Shown: positions 13,250 to 13,821 of the stretch, one piece after another
Layout: each line of letters starts with the position of its first letter
How positions within the stretch are numbered: position 1 is the stretch's first letter
NCBI GenBank assembly: GCA_031550755.1
Contig: JAVBOJ010000096.1
Coordinates: forward strand, 1-13,821
Direction: 5' to 3'
Source of the DNA: JAVBOJ01 sp031550755
Lineage (GTDB): Bacteria > Bacillota > Clostridia > Oscillospirales > UBA929
DNA: 13,821 nt
Made by a program: the position numbers and the translations under genes
The notes under the pieces: model-generated
Database searches by the model: none
What the model was told of the DNA's origin: nothing
What the model saw: only the letters and a program-made list of their open reading frames with translations

Positions 13250-13821
13250 GCCCCTTTGCGCGCCAGAATGGCGGCGGCCGCCGCCTCGGCAGCCGTGGCA
13301 GCGTCGGCGGTATAAATATCCGCGCCGACGCTGCTGCTGAACGTGTCGGTAATGGGCGCACCGCCCACCATAAAAATAACCTCATCGCGCACACCGGCAG
13401 AGGCAAAGGCGTCGATCACGGTTTTCATTTCGCCCATGGTGGTCGTCAGCAGTGCGCTCAGCGCCACCACATCGGGTTTTTCCCGGTGATAGGCCTCCAA
13501 AAACTGCTCGGGCGATACATCGACCCCCAAGTCGACGACCTCAATGCCCTTGCCCTCAAACATCATGCGCACCAGGTTTTTGCCGATATCGTGCAGGTCG
13601 CCCCGAACGGTGCCGATAATGGCCTTGCCCACGGCGGTGACGCCGCTCTCGGCCAGATAGGGTTTGAGTAGCGCCGTGCCGGTATTCATCGCCCGGGCGG
13701 AGACCAGCACCTCGGGCACAAACACCTCGTTGTTTTTAAATTTCACGGCCACGACATTCATGCCCGCCAGCAGGCCGTCCTCCAAAATCTCCCCCACGGG
13801 CACCCCGTCGGCCAGCGCTCT
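13246..13821 (-). CDS. Corrinoid (B12-binding) methyltransferase protein, 5' end outside window
   Basis: 191 residues are visible and the frame stays open to the right edge. The N-terminal helical part (ILEDGLLAGMNVV … VPEVLVSARAMN) is the B12-binding cap domain. GTVRGDLHDIGKNLV carries the D-x-H-x-x-G motif whose His is the lower cobalt ligand in base-off corrinoid proteins, and the Rossmann part ends with VGGAPIT and an alanine-rich tail. These are features of small corrinoid proteins such as MtaC/MtbC-type shuttles, which carry the methyl group between a substrate methyltransferase and an acceptor methyltransferase. The substrate-specific partner (MtaB/MttB-like) is not in the window and may lie to the right. 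Its TAG stop (13248-13246) overlaps the TAA stop of the convergent isomerase. No terminator separates them. Confidence 0.9.
   Translation of the reverse strand, partial: RALADGVPVGEILEDGLLAGMNVVAVKFKNNEVFVPEVLVSARAMNTGTALLKPYLAESGVTAVGKAIIGTVRGDLHDIGKNLVRMMFEGKGIEVVDLGVDVSPEQFLEAYHREKPDVVALSALLTTTMGEMKTVIDAFASAGVRDEVIFMVGGAPITDTFSSSVGADIYTADAATAAEAAAAAILARKGA

Noticed and set aside
1..13821. CRISPR array
   Set aside because: No set of evenly spaced short direct repeats was found; the repeats present are palindromes or protein-domain duplications.

Overview
The window looks like a chromosomal segment of a Gram-positive anaerobe, probably a Clostridia/Oscillospiraceae-type Firmicute. The reasons are a LytTR/GHKL-type two-component remnant, a large-serine-recombinase C-terminus of clostridial type, consensus TTGACN–TATAAT promoters, strong AGGAGG ribosome binding sites, tRNA genes with encoded CCA, and a corrinoid methyl-transfer module. 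No rRNA or taxonomic marker is present, so this is inference.

Layout. 1-360 is the C-terminal end of a LytTR response regulator. It is followed by the first ~35 codons of a membrane sensor kinase (371-~478), which is joined abruptly to the C-terminal remnant of a serine recombinase (~479-~830). This block is AT-richer and degenerate. 1031-1414 is a three-tRNA operon (Met-CAT, Glu-TTC, Val-CAC) with a consensus promoter, a perfect hairpin after each tRNA, and a strong terminator. The Val tRNA has C instead of U at position 33. 1415-2029 is mostly non-coding: one possible 42-aa ORF on the minus strand, a 32-bp perfect palindrome, and a promoter with a 22-bp perfect palindrome at its start site (candidate operator) in front of the next gene.

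2030-8686 encodes a giant secreted multidomain protein of 2218 codons: signal peptide, four ~180-aa repeats, two bacterial Ig-like domains, a right-handed parallel beta-helix, PKD, two F5/8C-like domains, FIVAR and a C-terminal Ig-like domain. A single in-frame TAA (5105-5107) lies inside the beta-helix and splits it. Convergent to it, on the minus strand, is an apparent two-gene operon: a UroD/MtaA-family methyltransferase-like protein (12522-11428) followed 19 nt later by an intact GH38 alpha-mannosidase (11408-8754). Between this operon and a partial corrinoid protein (minus strand, 3' end at 13246) sits a plus-strand D-lyxose/D-mannose isomerase (12563-13249).

Working model (inference): the genes from 2030 to the right edge form a carbohydrate-use locus for mannose-containing glycans. 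GH38 would release mannose, the isomerase would convert mannose or lyxose to the ketose, and the corrinoid protein plus the UroD-family protein would handle methyl groups, possibly from O-methylated mannosides. The recognisable genes in this right part share a strong codon bias that the left block lacks, so the window joins two compositionally different pieces around the tRNA cluster.
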